Assembly (NCBI GenBank): GCA_023369685.1
Contig: SACZ01000003.1
Coordinates: 62,001-126,000, forward strand
From: Prolixibacteraceae bacterium JC049
GTDB lineage: Bacteria; Bacteroidota; Bacteroidia; Bacteroidales; Prolixibacteraceae
DNA length: 64,000 nt
Reading direction: 5' to 3'
Shown here: positions 9,580 to 17,583 of the stretch, one piece after another
Numbering within the stretch: position 1 is the first letter of the stretch
Layout: each line of letters opens with the position of its first letter
Position numbers and translations under genes: made by a program
Notes under the pieces: generated by a model
Databases searched by the model: none
The model's input: the letters and a program-made list of their open reading frames with translations, nothing else
What the model was told of the DNA's origin: nothing

Positions 9580-10395
9580 ATGGAACTAAATTATAGGAAA
9601 ATAGGGGAGCAAGGTGCTCCTCTTTTTGTTTTACATGGTTTGTATGGTTGTTCCGATAACTGGATGAGCATTGGGCGTCATTTAGCCGAAAGGTATCAGG
9701 TTTACTTAATCGACTTGAGGAACCATGGTCGCTCTTTTCATGATGCAGAACACAGTTACGATGCGATGGTGGCCGATTTGGCTTGGCTAATTCAGGATTT
9801 AGAGTTGGATAAGGTTACAATTGTAGGTCATAGTATGGGCGGAAAGGTGGCAATGAAATTGGCTGCTGATTATCCCGAGAAAGTGGAGCAGTTGGTTGTT
9901 TTAGATATTGCACCTAAAAATTATATGGAAGATAGTGTGCAGACTGGTCAGTATGGTTTTCATCGCCACTTGATTCGGACCATGCTTAATACCGATATTG
10001 CAGAAGCTGCTAATTTGCGAGAGGTGGATGAGTTATTGCAAACAAAAATTCCAGAGCAGCGATTGCGACAATTTCTGATGAAAAATGTGGGGAGAAATAC
10101 TGGACGTAAATATCAGTGGCGTTTTAATCTTAAGGCACTTGATGAATGGCTGGATGAGATTGTGGGAGGTGTGGATTTTCGGGAGTTGGAAGATCGGATG
10201 CCTATTTTGAATTATCCGGTATTGTTTGTGCGTGGAGGAAGTTCGGCTTATATCGAAAAGGACGATGAAGATAGGATTCGCATGATTTACCCCGAGGCAG
10301 AAATTCAAACTATAGAAGGTGCTGGGCACTGGTTGCATGCCGAACAACCTGCTGCATTAGTAGATCAATTGAAATTATTTTTGAAAAATTTATGA
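9580..10395 (+). CDS. Alpha/beta-fold hydrolase (YbfF-like esterase)
   Basis: The 271-residue protein has the nucleophile elbow GHSMGGK (Ser85), an oxyanion segment LHGLYGCSDNW, the IDLRNHGRS block typical of the YbfF esterase group and a C-terminal GAGHWLHAEQP with the catalytic His. It follows pdxJ by 21 bases and is probably in the same transcript. No signal peptide is present, so it acts in the cytoplasm, most likely on small acyl esters. The natural substrate cannot be read from the sequence. Confidence 0.9.
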   Translation: MELNYRKIGEQGAPLFVLHGLYGCSDNWMSIGRHLAERYQVYLIDLRNHGRSFHDAEHSYDAMVADLAWLIQDLELDKVTIVGHSMGGKVAMKLAADYPEKVEQLVVLDIAPKNYMEDSVQTGQYGFHRHLIRTMLNTDIAEAANLREVDELLQTKIPEQRLRQFLMKNVGRNTGRKYQWRFNLKALDEWLDEIVGGVDFRELEDRMPILNYPVLFVRGGSSAYIEKDDEDRIRMIYPEAEIQTIEGAGHWLHAEQPAALVDQLKLFLKNL

Positions 10396-10455
10396 TAGTC
10401 ACGCAACCATTTGATCTGTAGGCGTATCTTTAGGTTAGTTAAAACCTATACTGCC

Positions 10456-10923
10456 ATGAAATCAAAAATAATAAGTATTGGGTGGGTTGCCATTCTTTTG
10501 TTGACCACCACCTTTGCCTGTAAAGAAAATGAATCAGTCGATTTAAGTATGAATCCGGTATTGGAATCGGTTTCAAGTACCAGTTGTAAAGAAACAGTAA
10601 AAGCTGCTATTGTAGAGTCGTTTGTTGAGCTGAAAGCTATGAATAACGAACAATTGCTGGTAAAGTATATCAATGCCGAAATGAACTGCTGTCCGCAAAC
10701 TATTTTAACTGAAGTAAAGCAAAACGAATCGGTGTTGGTTATTCGTTTTTTCGAGGAAGTTCCCAATGGGTGTAAGTGCAACTGCTACTACGATGTTACT
10801 ACTGTTCTAAAGCAAATGCAAAAGAAAGCTTATAAAGCAGAGATTTATATCAGAGATGAGAAGAAGGCTGAGTTAAGCTTTGATTTTGCTCCTGGATTAG
10901 ACGTGAAACATACTATAAAATAA
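10456..10923 (+). CDS. Cys-rich hypothetical lipoprotein
   Basis: Started at the ATG at 10456, the protein is 155 residues with a lipoprotein signal (MKSKIISIGWVAILLLTTTFAC, lipid-modified Cys22). An upstream start at 10411 would bury this signal and is rejected. The mature part holds six further cysteines in the clusters SSTSCKE, MNCCPQ and GCKCNCYYD, which suggests disulphides or metal binding in the periplasm. I do not recognise a family. It follows the hydrolase by 60 bases and ends before a terminator shared with the tRNA array. Confidence 0.8.
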   Translation: MKSKIISIGWVAILLLTTTFACKENESVDLSMNPVLESVSSTSCKETVKAAIVESFVELKAMNNEQLLVKYINAEMNCCPQTILTEVKQNESVLVIRFFEEVPNGCKCNCYYDVTTVLKQMQKKAYKAEIYIRDEKKAELSFDFAPGLDVKHTIK

Positions 10924-10967
10924 TACTGCTCAATTCTTATAACCCAAATTGTTGTTGCAAACAAAAA

Positions 10968-10993
10968 AAGCTCTTCAAAAAAATGAAGAGCTT
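10968..10993. terminator. Bidirectional intrinsic terminator
   Basis: The inverted repeat AAGCTCTTCA/TGAAGAGCTT with a six-base loop is flanked by A-runs on the left and TTTATTTT on the right. It can end both the lipoprotein transcript and the minus-strand tRNA transcript. Confidence 0.85.
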
Positions 10994-11001
10994 TTATTTT
11001 G

Positions 11002-11075
11002 CGGTGACGACGAGACTCGAACTCGCGACCTCCGGCGTGACAGGCCGGCATTCTAACCAACTGAACTACGCCACC
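11002..11075 (-). tRNA. tRNA-Asp (GTC), copy 4 of array
   Basis: Read on the minus strand, a seven-pair acceptor stem (GGTGGCG with CGTCACC), a D-arm, an anticodon loop CTGTCAC with anticodon GTC and a GTTCGAG T-loop are all present. CCA is not encoded. It is the last copy in transcription order and is followed by a terminator. Confidence 0.97.
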
Positions 11076-11105
11076 AAGAAATCTCAAAAGAATAAGTTTT
11101 AAATG

Positions 11106-11179
11106 CGGTGACGACGAGACTCGAACTCGCGACCTCCGGCGTGACAGGCCGGCATTCTAACCAACTGAACTACGCCACC
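11106..11179 (-). tRNA. tRNA-Asp (GTC), copy 3 of array
   Basis: The 74 bases are identical to the other three copies, with anticodon GTC in loop CTGTCAC and no encoded CCA. A 30-base AT-rich spacer separates it from the next copy. Confidence 0.97.
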
Positions 11180-11227
11180 AATTTATCTTTTGAGATTCAA
11201 TAATTTTAAGAACTTTTGTTTTCTAAG

Positions 11228-11301
11228 CGGTGACGACGAGACTCGAACTCGCGACCTCCGGCGTGACAGGCCGGCATTCTAACCAACTGAACTACGCCAC
11301 C
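11228..11301 (-). tRNA. tRNA-Asp (GTC), copy 2 of array
   Basis: The sequence is identical to the other copies over the mature 74 bases. Spacers on either side differ in sequence, which shows that only the tRNA body is conserved. Confidence 0.97.
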
Positions 11302-11349
11302 GTTTTTGATGTCTTTAAAAAGTCTTATAAGAACGTTTGTTTTCTTAAG

Positions 11350-11423
11350 CGGTGACGACGAGACTCGAACTCGCGACCTCCGGCGTGACAGGCCGGCATT
11401 CTAACCAACTGAACTACGCCACC
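11350..11423 (-). tRNA. tRNA-Asp (GTC), copy 1 of array
   Basis: This is the promoter-proximal copy, with anticodon GTC. The mature 5' end lies about 27-30 bases after the predicted transcription start. Confidence 0.97.
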
Positions 11424-11456
11424 GTTTTAGAGTGCCCTTGTTTTTCAAAGGCGATG

Positions 11457-11486
11457 CAAATATAGCTGTTTTATTTATTGGTGCAA
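11457..11486 (-). promoter_or_regulatory. Vegetative promoter of the tRNA-Asp array
   Basis: On the minus strand a TTG (11484-11486) is followed after exactly 19 bases by TATATTTG (11457-11464), a full match to the Bacteroidota sigma-70 consensus. It lies 34 bases before the first tRNA-Asp. Confidence 0.85.
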
Positions 11487-11573
11487 TAGACAAAGAAAAA
11501 AAAAGCCGAAAAAAAATGCTGAAAAGCCCGTGAGAATTGGTTAGTCGTTGATTGTCAATGCGAATAGAAAAAG

Positions 11574-12110
11574 CTATTTTTTTTCAAAAAAAGTGAAATT
11601 TACTTTGCCATATTTTCTTACTTCAACAAAGTTAGGATGCTTGCTAAAATCAAACTCTTTTGGATGCTCTAAAATGAATATTCCATCTTCATTTAAAATA
11701 TCGCTTTCCATCACAACAGTGGGAACATTTTTAAATGTTTTTAAGTCGAATGGAGGGTCGGCAAAAATTAAATCGTACTTCTGGTCTGTTTTTGTGGCAA
11801 ACTTAAAGGCATCGAATTTTAAGATGCGCATAAAGTCCAACTCAAGCGCTTTCGATGTCTCTTTAATAAATTTATAGTGGTTGAAGTTCATTTCAACCGA
11901 TGTGATGTTAGTACACCCTCGGGAAGCAAATTCGAAACTTATGCTACCAGTACCCGAAAATAAGTCTAATACTTTTAGCTCCGATAAATCGTATCGGTTC
12001 TGAAGTATGTTGAATAGTGCTTCTTTGGCAATATCAGTGGTTGGACGTGCTTTAAAGCTCTTTCCTGGCCTAAATATGCGTCCTTTTAATGATCCTCCTA
12101 CAATTCGCAT
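11574..12110 (-). CDS. rsmD: 16S rRNA (guanine(966)-N(2))-methyltransferase
   Basis: The 178-residue protein begins MRIVGGSLKGR, typical of RsmD, then shows the target-handling ARPTTDIAKEALFNIL segment, the SAM-binding VLDLFSGTGSISFE motif and the catalytic DPPF (FADPPFDL). It methylates the exocyclic amine of a guanine in 16S rRNA. Its start overlaps the end of the DUF3822 gene by 13 bases, so the two are coupled. Confidence 0.95.
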   Translation of the reverse strand: MRIVGGSLKGRIFRPGKSFKARPTTDIAKEALFNILQNRYDLSELKVLDLFSGTGSISFEFASRGCTNITSVEMNFNHYKFIKETSKALELDFMRILKFDAFKFATKTDQKYDLIFADPPFDLKTFKNVPTVVMESDILNEDGIFILEHPKEFDFSKHPNFVEVRKYGKVNFTFFEKK

Positions 12111-12943
12111 TCAGATAAAGAAATTAACGTTGAATAAAAGTGTTTGGGTATTTGGTTAAAGGTGTAACTATAGGTGTGGCTATTATCCATTTTCAAGAAC
12201 TCAATCTTGCGGATATAGCGCTTTAACTGTTGGTAAAGCTCACTCTGCTTTTTTAAGTAACCAGCCAGAATAAGTTCGTCTGTTTCCGGTGTTAGGTTTA
12301 GTTGTTTGTAAACCGAAAGAATGTAATAGATAATGTCGCTTTCGTTCTTGTATCGAAAATGATTATAGAATTGAAGCTTGTTTTCTGTCACTGCAAAAAC
12401 TTCCAAATGTTTTTCATGAGCAAATACAAAACACTTTTGCTTGTGCTTGAATTGTTTTAATCCATAAGTAACGAATGGAACCATGTGGTGGGTCACATGT
12501 GCTTCTTCAAACTGATGCGTGATGAAGTTGTCCATCAGTTCAGGAATGGAGTAAATAGCTGTAAGCTCTTGCTCTTGGAACTGGCTTTCGCGAAGTTTCT
12601 GCTTGGTTTTATAAGGAAAGTTCTGGTAAAATAGTACTTCCTGATCTTCGGTGTTGTAAAACGATTGTGGTATTAGTGCTACCTGTGGGGTGGAAATGGC
12701 AATATGAGTGCTTTTGAATTGCTTTTCCAGAATAGGATTGTCCGACACTATTTTGTTTAGCTCTTCTTGAAGTTGTCCTGACCATTTTAGGTAAAACGGA
12801 CGATGTTGAAGCAGTACAAATTTATCTTGAATAGTGTCGAGTATAGAAAAAGAAAATCCATCCAGACTCATCTGGATGGATAATCGATATTGTAATGTCG
12901 AATAAATATCTAATGTCTCATCTGTGCATATAAATTCCTGCAT
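12098..12943 (-). CDS. DUF3822 family protein
   Basis: The 281-residue protein matches the DUF3822 family found directly before rsmD in Bacteroidota; it opens with a YRLSIQMSLDGFSFSILD segment and has ASKHA-like strand patterns such as CFVFAHEKHLEVFAVTENKLQFYNHF. Function is unknown. No signal peptide or membrane segment is visible, so it is probably cytoplasmic. The overlap with rsmD suggests co-expression. Confidence 0.88.
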   Translation of the reverse strand: MQEFICTDETLDIYSTLQYRLSIQMSLDGFSFSILDTIQDKFVLLQHRPFYLKWSGQLQEELNKIVSDNPILEKQFKSTHIAISTPQVALIPQSFYNTEDQEVLFYQNFPYKTKQKLRESQFQEQELTAIYSIPELMDNFITHQFEEAHVTHHMVPFVTYGLKQFKHKQKCFVFAHEKHLEVFAVTENKLQFYNHFRYKNESDIIYYILSVYKQLNLTPETDELILAGYLKKQSELYQQLKRYIRKIEFLKMDNSHTYSYTFNQIPKHFYSTLISLSECEL

Positions 12944-12960
12944 ACAGATTGTTTGTAATA

Positions 12961-13593
12961 TTATTCCCAGTTACCTGCCAAGTTGTTTGTTTCAGTCATA
13001 GAACCGAACTTCAATCCTGGATACATAGTGTTTTTACGTGCTCTTTCGCTCATGTTAATGATCAATTGACGATCTAAACCTTTAAGGAAAGTATTGTTGT
13101 GAACCTTACATTCGGCATGAGGTACTTTCAACCCTGAACCAGTTGTAATAATTGTTGCGCCAAGATAAAACTCAGCTACAGTATCTTTTACAGGCACATA
13201 TCTAAGTTGATCTGCTTGGAAGTTACGTCCAAATATCGTGTCAAGTACACTTACAAATACAGTATCTCTGATGATAGCTCCTTTTTTGATTGCTTTAGCT
13301 TCGTCCCATCCCAATGCTTGCATACTATCAGTAAGAGTACCAATCTGTCTAACTACTGGAAGTGAGTCGTGCTTAACAAAGTCAATTAAAGTATCAAAGC
13401 TTCCTGTGAATTTACCATAGGTTTCTTTATAGGCTTGCTCAGCTTTACGAATGTCTTTAAGGCGCTTTACTACAACAGAATATCTGGCTTTTCTTTCCTT
13501 TTCAAACTGAATAGGATGATTTACTGTATCGTAAATTTTATAAGTCAAGCCTATCGCTGCAATAACTAGGACAATCTGAATTACTGTTCTCAT
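12961..13593 (-). CDS. Conserved hypothetical protein with N-terminal membrane anchor
   Basis: The ATG at 13593 is preferred over 13620, because a TAAATTTG box at 13622-13629 would place the transcript start near 13615 and a purine-rich AAGAGAG precedes the inner ATG. The 210-residue product has one membrane helix (VIQIVLVIAAIGLTYKIY), then a charged helix (VVKRLKDIRKAEQAYKETYG) and a mostly beta C-terminal part rich in DTVFVSVLDT-like strands. The arrangement of anchor, helix and beta domain recalls pilin-like proteins, but I do not recognise the family with certainty. It is upstream of DUF3822 on the same strand. Confidence 0.8.
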   Translation of the reverse strand: MRTVIQIVLVIAAIGLTYKIYDTVNHPIQFEKERKARYSVVVKRLKDIRKAEQAYKETYGKFTGSFDTLIDFVKHDSLPVVRQIGTLTDSMQALGWDEAKAIKKGAIIRDTVFVSVLDTIFGRNFQADQLRYVPVKDTVAEFYLGATIITTGSGLKVPHAECKVHNNTFLKGLDRQLIINMSERARKNTMYPGLKFGSMTETNNLAGNWE

Positions 13594-13621
13594 CTCTCTT
13601 GGTTTAAAAATTGTTTGCATG

Positions 13622-13629
13622 CAAATTTA
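13622..13629 (-). promoter_or_regulatory. Candidate -7 promoter box for the membrane-anchored hypothetical protein
   Basis: The minus-strand bases are TAAATTTG, an exact TAnnTTTG match, about 29 bases before the preferred ATG at 13593. No clear upstream TTG was found. It favours the shorter start. Confidence 0.4.
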
Positions 13630-13678
13630 AAAAAAAAATCGAATCCTGTTCTTTCAAAAATCTTTAATTTCGGGGAAT

Positions 13679-15121
13679 ATGATAAAAAATCACTTGCAAG
13701 AGTTAATTGTCGATAAATTAGGGTTTTCCCCTTCCGAAGATCAAAAAGAAGTGATTCGATTGCTGTCAGAATTTACCTTTTCTGATGATCCGGATTCCAT
13801 TTTTTTGTTGCGCGGTTATGCTGGTACAGGTAAAACTTCGGTGTTGAGTTCGTTTGTAAAAACGATGGATGAATTGAAGCGAAGATGTGTTTTACTAGCA
13901 CCAACAGGAAGGGCAGCAAAAGTATTAAGCAGGTATTCGGGGAAACAAGCATATACCATTCATAAGAAGATATACAGACAACAAAGTTCTACCGATGGAA
14001 CTGGACGATTTACGTTGGATAAGAACCTGTACAAAAATACTTGGTTCATTGTGGATGAAGCATCGATGATTGCCAATGCGTCTATGGCTCAGTCTGTTTT
14101 TGGCTCAGGTCGTTTGTTAGACGATTTAATCGAATATGTTTATACCGGAGAGAATTGCCGATTAATTTTGACAGGTGATACAGCTCAGTTACCTCCGGTA
14201 GGTTTGCCAATTAGTCCGGCGTTGGATGCTCAGGAACTGGATTCTTATGGTAGAAATGTGTTAGAATATGAGATGACTCAGGTTATTCGTCAGGCGCAAG
14301 AATCGGGTATTTTGTACAATGCAACTCAATTGCGAGAGATGGTGAGCGAGGATGGTTTCTTTCCAGGTTATTTCCCTTTAGAAACACAGTTTTTTGACGA
14401 TATCCAACGTTTGGCTGGAGGAGATCTGATTGAAGAAATTTCTACTTGTTACGATCGGTTTGGGATGGATGAAACAATGATTGTAACTCGCTCTAATAAA
14501 CGTGCGAATAAGTTTAATGAAGGAATTCGAAATACGATTTTGTATAAAGATGGCGAAATTACTCCTGGAGATCACCTGATGGTGGTTAAGAATAATTACT
14601 TCTGGCTGGAAGGAAATGATCAGGTGGACTTTATTGCCAATGGAGATATTGCTGAAATTATTCGCATTGGGAAATACGAGGAGATGTATGGCCATCGATT
14701 TGCCAATGTAACAGTGCGATTGATGGATTATAAAGATCTGGAGATCGATTGTAAGATAATGCTTGATACATTAATGTTGGAAACGCCTGCTCTTTCTGCC
14801 GATGAGCAGATGAAGTTTTTTCACGAAGTGTCTGCTGATTATGCCGATATCAGAAATAAGAAACAACGCTGGGAGCGTATTCGAAGTAATGAATATTTTA
14901 ATGCACTACAGGTTAAGTTTGCCTATGCGGTAACTTGTCATAAAGCACAAGGAGGGCAGTGGAAAGCAGTGTTTGTTGATCAGGGGTATTTGTTGGAGGA
15001 GATGATTGATATTGAATTTTTACGTTGGCTATACACTGCGTTTACTCGTCCTACACAGAAATTGTATCTGGTAAATTTCAATAAAGAGTTTTTTGAAGGA
15101 GAGGAGGATCCAGATTACTAG
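13679..15121 (+). CDS. RecD-like ATP-dependent DNA helicase
   Basis: The 480-residue protein has Walker A GYAGTGKTS (residues 46-54), a Walker B-type FIVDEASM, the LTGDTAQLPPVG motif III and a C-terminal UvrD_C_2-like YAVTCHKAQGGQW motif. It is a superfamily 1B helicase of the short RecD2-like type without RecBC partners. It probably acts in DNA repair or replication restart. It is divergent from the minus-strand rsmD cluster, with 85 bases between starts. Length is normal for the stand-alone Bacteroidota form. Confidence 0.93.
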   Translation: MIKNHLQELIVDKLGFSPSEDQKEVIRLLSEFTFSDDPDSIFLLRGYAGTGKTSVLSSFVKTMDELKRRCVLLAPTGRAAKVLSRYSGKQAYTIHKKIYRQQSSTDGTGRFTLDKNLYKNTWFIVDEASMIANASMAQSVFGSGRLLDDLIEYVYTGENCRLILTGDTAQLPPVGLPISPALDAQELDSYGRNVLEYEMTQVIRQAQESGILYNATQLREMVSEDGFFPGYFPLETQFFDDIQRLAGGDLIEEISTCYDRFGMDETMIVTRSNKRANKFNEGIRNTILYKDGEITPGDHLMVVKNNYFWLEGNDQVDFIANGDIAEIIRIGKYEEMYGHRFANVTVRLMDYKDLEIDCKIMLDTLMLETPALSADEQMKFFHEVSADYADIRNKKQRWERIRSNEYFNALQVKFAYAVTCHKAQGGQWKAVFVDQGYLLEEMIDIEFLRWLYTAFTRPTQKLYLVNFNKEFFEGEEDPDY

Positions 15122-15237
15122 ATGTTTAGATTGACAGATGTTCGGACTAATATTTGAAATACAAGGTTTCGAGTTGTGTTGTTCAGGTGATTCTGAGAAT
15201 TTTAATAGTCCGATAATTAGGAGATAATGAAAAATAA

Positions 15238-15262
15238 AAAGTCCGGCGCAACACCGGACTTT
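15238..15262. terminator. Intrinsic terminator after C1 peptidase gene
   Basis: The stem AAAGTCCGG/CCGGACTTT with a seven-base loop is followed on the minus strand by TTTATTTTTC. It lies seven bases beyond the C1 peptidase stop codon. Confidence 0.85.
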
Positions 15263-15268
15263 GATAAT

Positions 15269-16522
15269 TTATTTCTTGAATTTCTTCAAAATATCTTTTA
15301 CTGCATCTTTATGAATGGTGAATCCCATCATTTTTAGTTTTACGTAATCTTCGTGGAAGAAATAGTAACCAAATTCAGGAGAGTTTGGATCGTTGTTTCT
15401 TGATCCAGAGCTGGAATCTTTAATCAGATACCAATCTTTACCATCTTTATCGAAGTTTTCTAAGTAACCAACAAGGTGCATTCCGTGGTCGTCGGTAGTT
15501 GTTTCGTTAGAGAAACGGAACTGTCGAGCATCTTCGTTGATGTATTCAGAAGGAATATCGAAGTCCGGAATCATTGCACATTGGGTGTCGCGCAAGAATC
15601 CTGCTTCTGAAACATCCCCACCAATTGACATACCGTAACCTTTACGAATGGCTTTTTTGATAATGTCCATGTAAACATCAAGAGGAACATTATAGTAATC
15701 GGCATTGTGCCACCAGTTGTCCGGAACTTTATACTCTACTTGTTGCCAGTAAGGTTCTTGTTTGTATGATAGGATTTCAACAAAATCATCCGGATTGATT
15801 TGTAGGTAATCTTTAACGTATGACTTCGGAGTGTACTCTTTCCCATCAATCATGAATGATGTTGGAGGAGTTCCAATGTAGTGGTTCATGATAGCCTTGA
15901 TGGTCGAAGTTACCGCTTCTTCATTCCAAGCATTGTCTGCTTTAACCGATTTAAGGTAAGCAGTCATCTCTTTAAACATAGCGTCGTGTGTATGGAACTT
16001 ACGACCGTGAAGCAAACCGCTGTAAGCACTTTTCGGAGCAGCGCCATACATTTTCATCATGCGGGTAAGGGCATTTCCTTCCGATCCTTGTCCGAACATT
16101 GAATTTCCTCTTTCGCGAACAAAACGACGAGCTTTTTCAACGTATTCCCAGTAGACCGAGAAGATTTCAGAAATCTCCACTTCCTTTTTATGCATGCGGT
16201 AAACTTCCGACTCAATGAACGACATGGTTGAGAAACACCAGCATGTTCCACCGTTTCCTTGCGATTCAACTTGGTTGGCCCAAATGGTTTTGTAAAGATC
16301 TACCTTGTTAGGTAGCTTCATTTTGCTTTGGTCCATAACAAAGCGCTTATATGGCTCTTTCTTGTCCAGTTCGTGATTTACAGCGTTCACGTCTTTAAGG
16401 ATAGTTTCGTAGTAATATCCTTTTCCTTTTTCATGAACTTCAATTTTCCCTTTGTGGCTTTGAGCCATTCCGGAAGTAGCTAATGCTGCTACTGCAATTC
16501 CGGTGATTAATATTTGTTTCAT
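15269..16522 (-). CDS. C1-family (bleomycin hydrolase-like) peptidase, exported
   Basis: The 417-residue protein has a signal peptide (MKQILITGIAVAALATSGMAQ) and the papain-type active-site block SQGNGGTCWCFST, giving catalytic Cys94 with the oxyanion Gln a few residues before. The catalytic His lies in TTDDHGMHLVGY. The third residue is unusual: the expected Asn of the KNSWG or ENSWG motif is Asp in YLIKDSSSG. Overall layout follows PepC/bleomycin hydrolase rather than papain. It probably trims peptides in the periplasm. It lies 19 bases after rnz on the same strand. Confidence 0.9.
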   Translation of the reverse strand: MKQILITGIAVAALATSGMAQSHKGKIEVHEKGKGYYYETILKDVNAVNHELDKKEPYKRFVMDQSKMKLPNKVDLYKTIWANQVESQGNGGTCWCFSTMSFIESEVYRMHKKEVEISEIFSVYWEYVEKARRFVRERGNSMFGQGSEGNALTRMMKMYGAAPKSAYSGLLHGRKFHTHDAMFKEMTAYLKSVKADNAWNEEAVTSTIKAIMNHYIGTPPTSFMIDGKEYTPKSYVKDYLQINPDDFVEILSYKQEPYWQQVEYKVPDNWWHNADYYNVPLDVYMDIIKKAIRKGYGMSIGGDVSEAGFLRDTQCAMIPDFDIPSEYINEDARQFRFSNETTTDDHGMHLVGYLENFDKDGKDWYLIKDSSSGSRNNDPNSPEFGYYFFHEDYVKLKMMGFTIHKDAVKDILKKFKK

Positions 16523-16541
16523 ACTCTGAGTTAGTATTTGA

Positions 16542-17468
16542 TTATTTCTTTATTTCTATTGAAAAAGTGTTTCCTTCTAAAGCTAATTCGGTATTTCTGA
16601 ATTTTTCTTTTGCTTCGTTCAATAGCACATTTAAATTCGTGTAACGAGCAGAAAAATGACCAATTAGCAATTTGCCAACTTTTGCTTTTGAAGCAATTTG
16701 TGCCGCTTCGCGTGCGGTAGCATGGTAGGTTTGTCTTGCCATTGCCTGCATGTCGTTTGCGAATGTTGCTTCATGATAAAGTAAATCACAATTTTCGATG
16801 GTAGGAATGATTTTTTCCATGTATCGGGTGTCGGTGCAAAATGCATACGATCGAGGTGGTGTCGCTGGCTTTATAAAATAACTGTTGGGGATTGTCTTTC
16901 CCTCTGGTGTTATAAAGTCAGCACCTTCTTCCTTAATTCGAATTCGATCTTTTATTGGCACATTATAGAACTCAATCTTCTCTTTTCGTAGGTGTGGAAA
17001 ACGTTCTTTCTCTTTAATGAGAAAACCGCAGCACGACACACGGTGGTCTACCGGGAAAGAGTGAACTTCGATGGTTTTGTCTTCATAGATTTTCTGTGGA
17101 GACTTAAAGCTTAAAGGATGCCATACAATTCTAAATGTAAGTTCGTCTTTTAGTATTTCCAGTTGCGGTGCAATTAGCTTGGGTAATTCCGAGTGAGCAT
17201 AAATATGCAGGTCGCCATTGCGTTTTAGCAGGTTCATTGTGCTAATTAGTCCAATTAAACCGAAATAATGATCGCCATGCAGGTGCGAAATCATTATGTG
17301 ATTGATTCGGTTGAATGGTATTCGGTATTTGCGTAATTGCATTTGAGTGCCTTCGCCACAATCCAGTAAGAAGTAGCGTTGCATCAAATTTACAATTTGT
17401 GCTGTTGGAAATCGGTTTGATGTTGGAAGGGCAGAGTTGCTACCCAAAATTGTTACATCGAAATTCAT
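16542..17468 (-). CDS. rnz: Ribonuclease Z
   Basis: The 308-residue metallo-beta-lactamase-fold protein starts FDVTILGSNSALPT, has the zinc motif SHLHGDHYFGL, a CTDTR segment and the C-terminal LLIGHFSARY. These are typical of tRNase Z, which cuts the 3' trailer of tRNA precursors. This role matters here because the tRNA-Asp genes do not encode CCA, and RNase Z exposes the end for CCA addition. It lies between rpsA and the C1 peptidase on the minus strand. Confidence 0.95.
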   Translation of the reverse strand: MNFDVTILGSNSALPTSNRFPTAQIVNLMQRYFLLDCGEGTQMQLRKYRIPFNRINHIMISHLHGDHYFGLIGLISTMNLLKRNGDLHIYAHSELPKLIAPQLEILKDELTFRIVWHPLSFKSPQKIYEDKTIEVHSFPVDHRVSCCGFLIKEKERFPHLRKEKIEFYNVPIKDRIRIKEEGADFITPEGKTIPNSYFIKPATPPRSYAFCTDTRYMEKIIPTIENCDLLYHEATFANDMQAMARQTYHATAREAAQIASKAKVGKLLIGHFSARYTNLNVLLNEAKEKFRNTELALEGNTFSIEIKK

Positions 17469-17534
17469 CTATTGTGTTTTTGTGTAGCCACAAAATTAGA
17501 TGTTTTTATGAAATTTAGATTTTAGGGCAAAAAA

Positions 17535-17562
17535 AATCCCGAACTCGAATGAGCTCGGGATT
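17535..17562. terminator. Intrinsic terminator after rpsA
   Basis: A GC-rich hairpin built on AATCCCGA and CTCGGGATT, with GAACTC/GAGC inside, is followed on the minus strand by a run of seven T. It lies 21 bases past the rpsA stop. Confidence 0.85.
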
Positions 17563-17583
17563 GAAATATGGATTTACTTATAA

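Noticed and set aside
11002-11423. Regular repeats of about 75 bases with spacers of 30-48 bases, at first sight CRISPR-like
   Set aside because: The repeats fold as tRNA-Asp with anticodon GTC; no cas genes are present.
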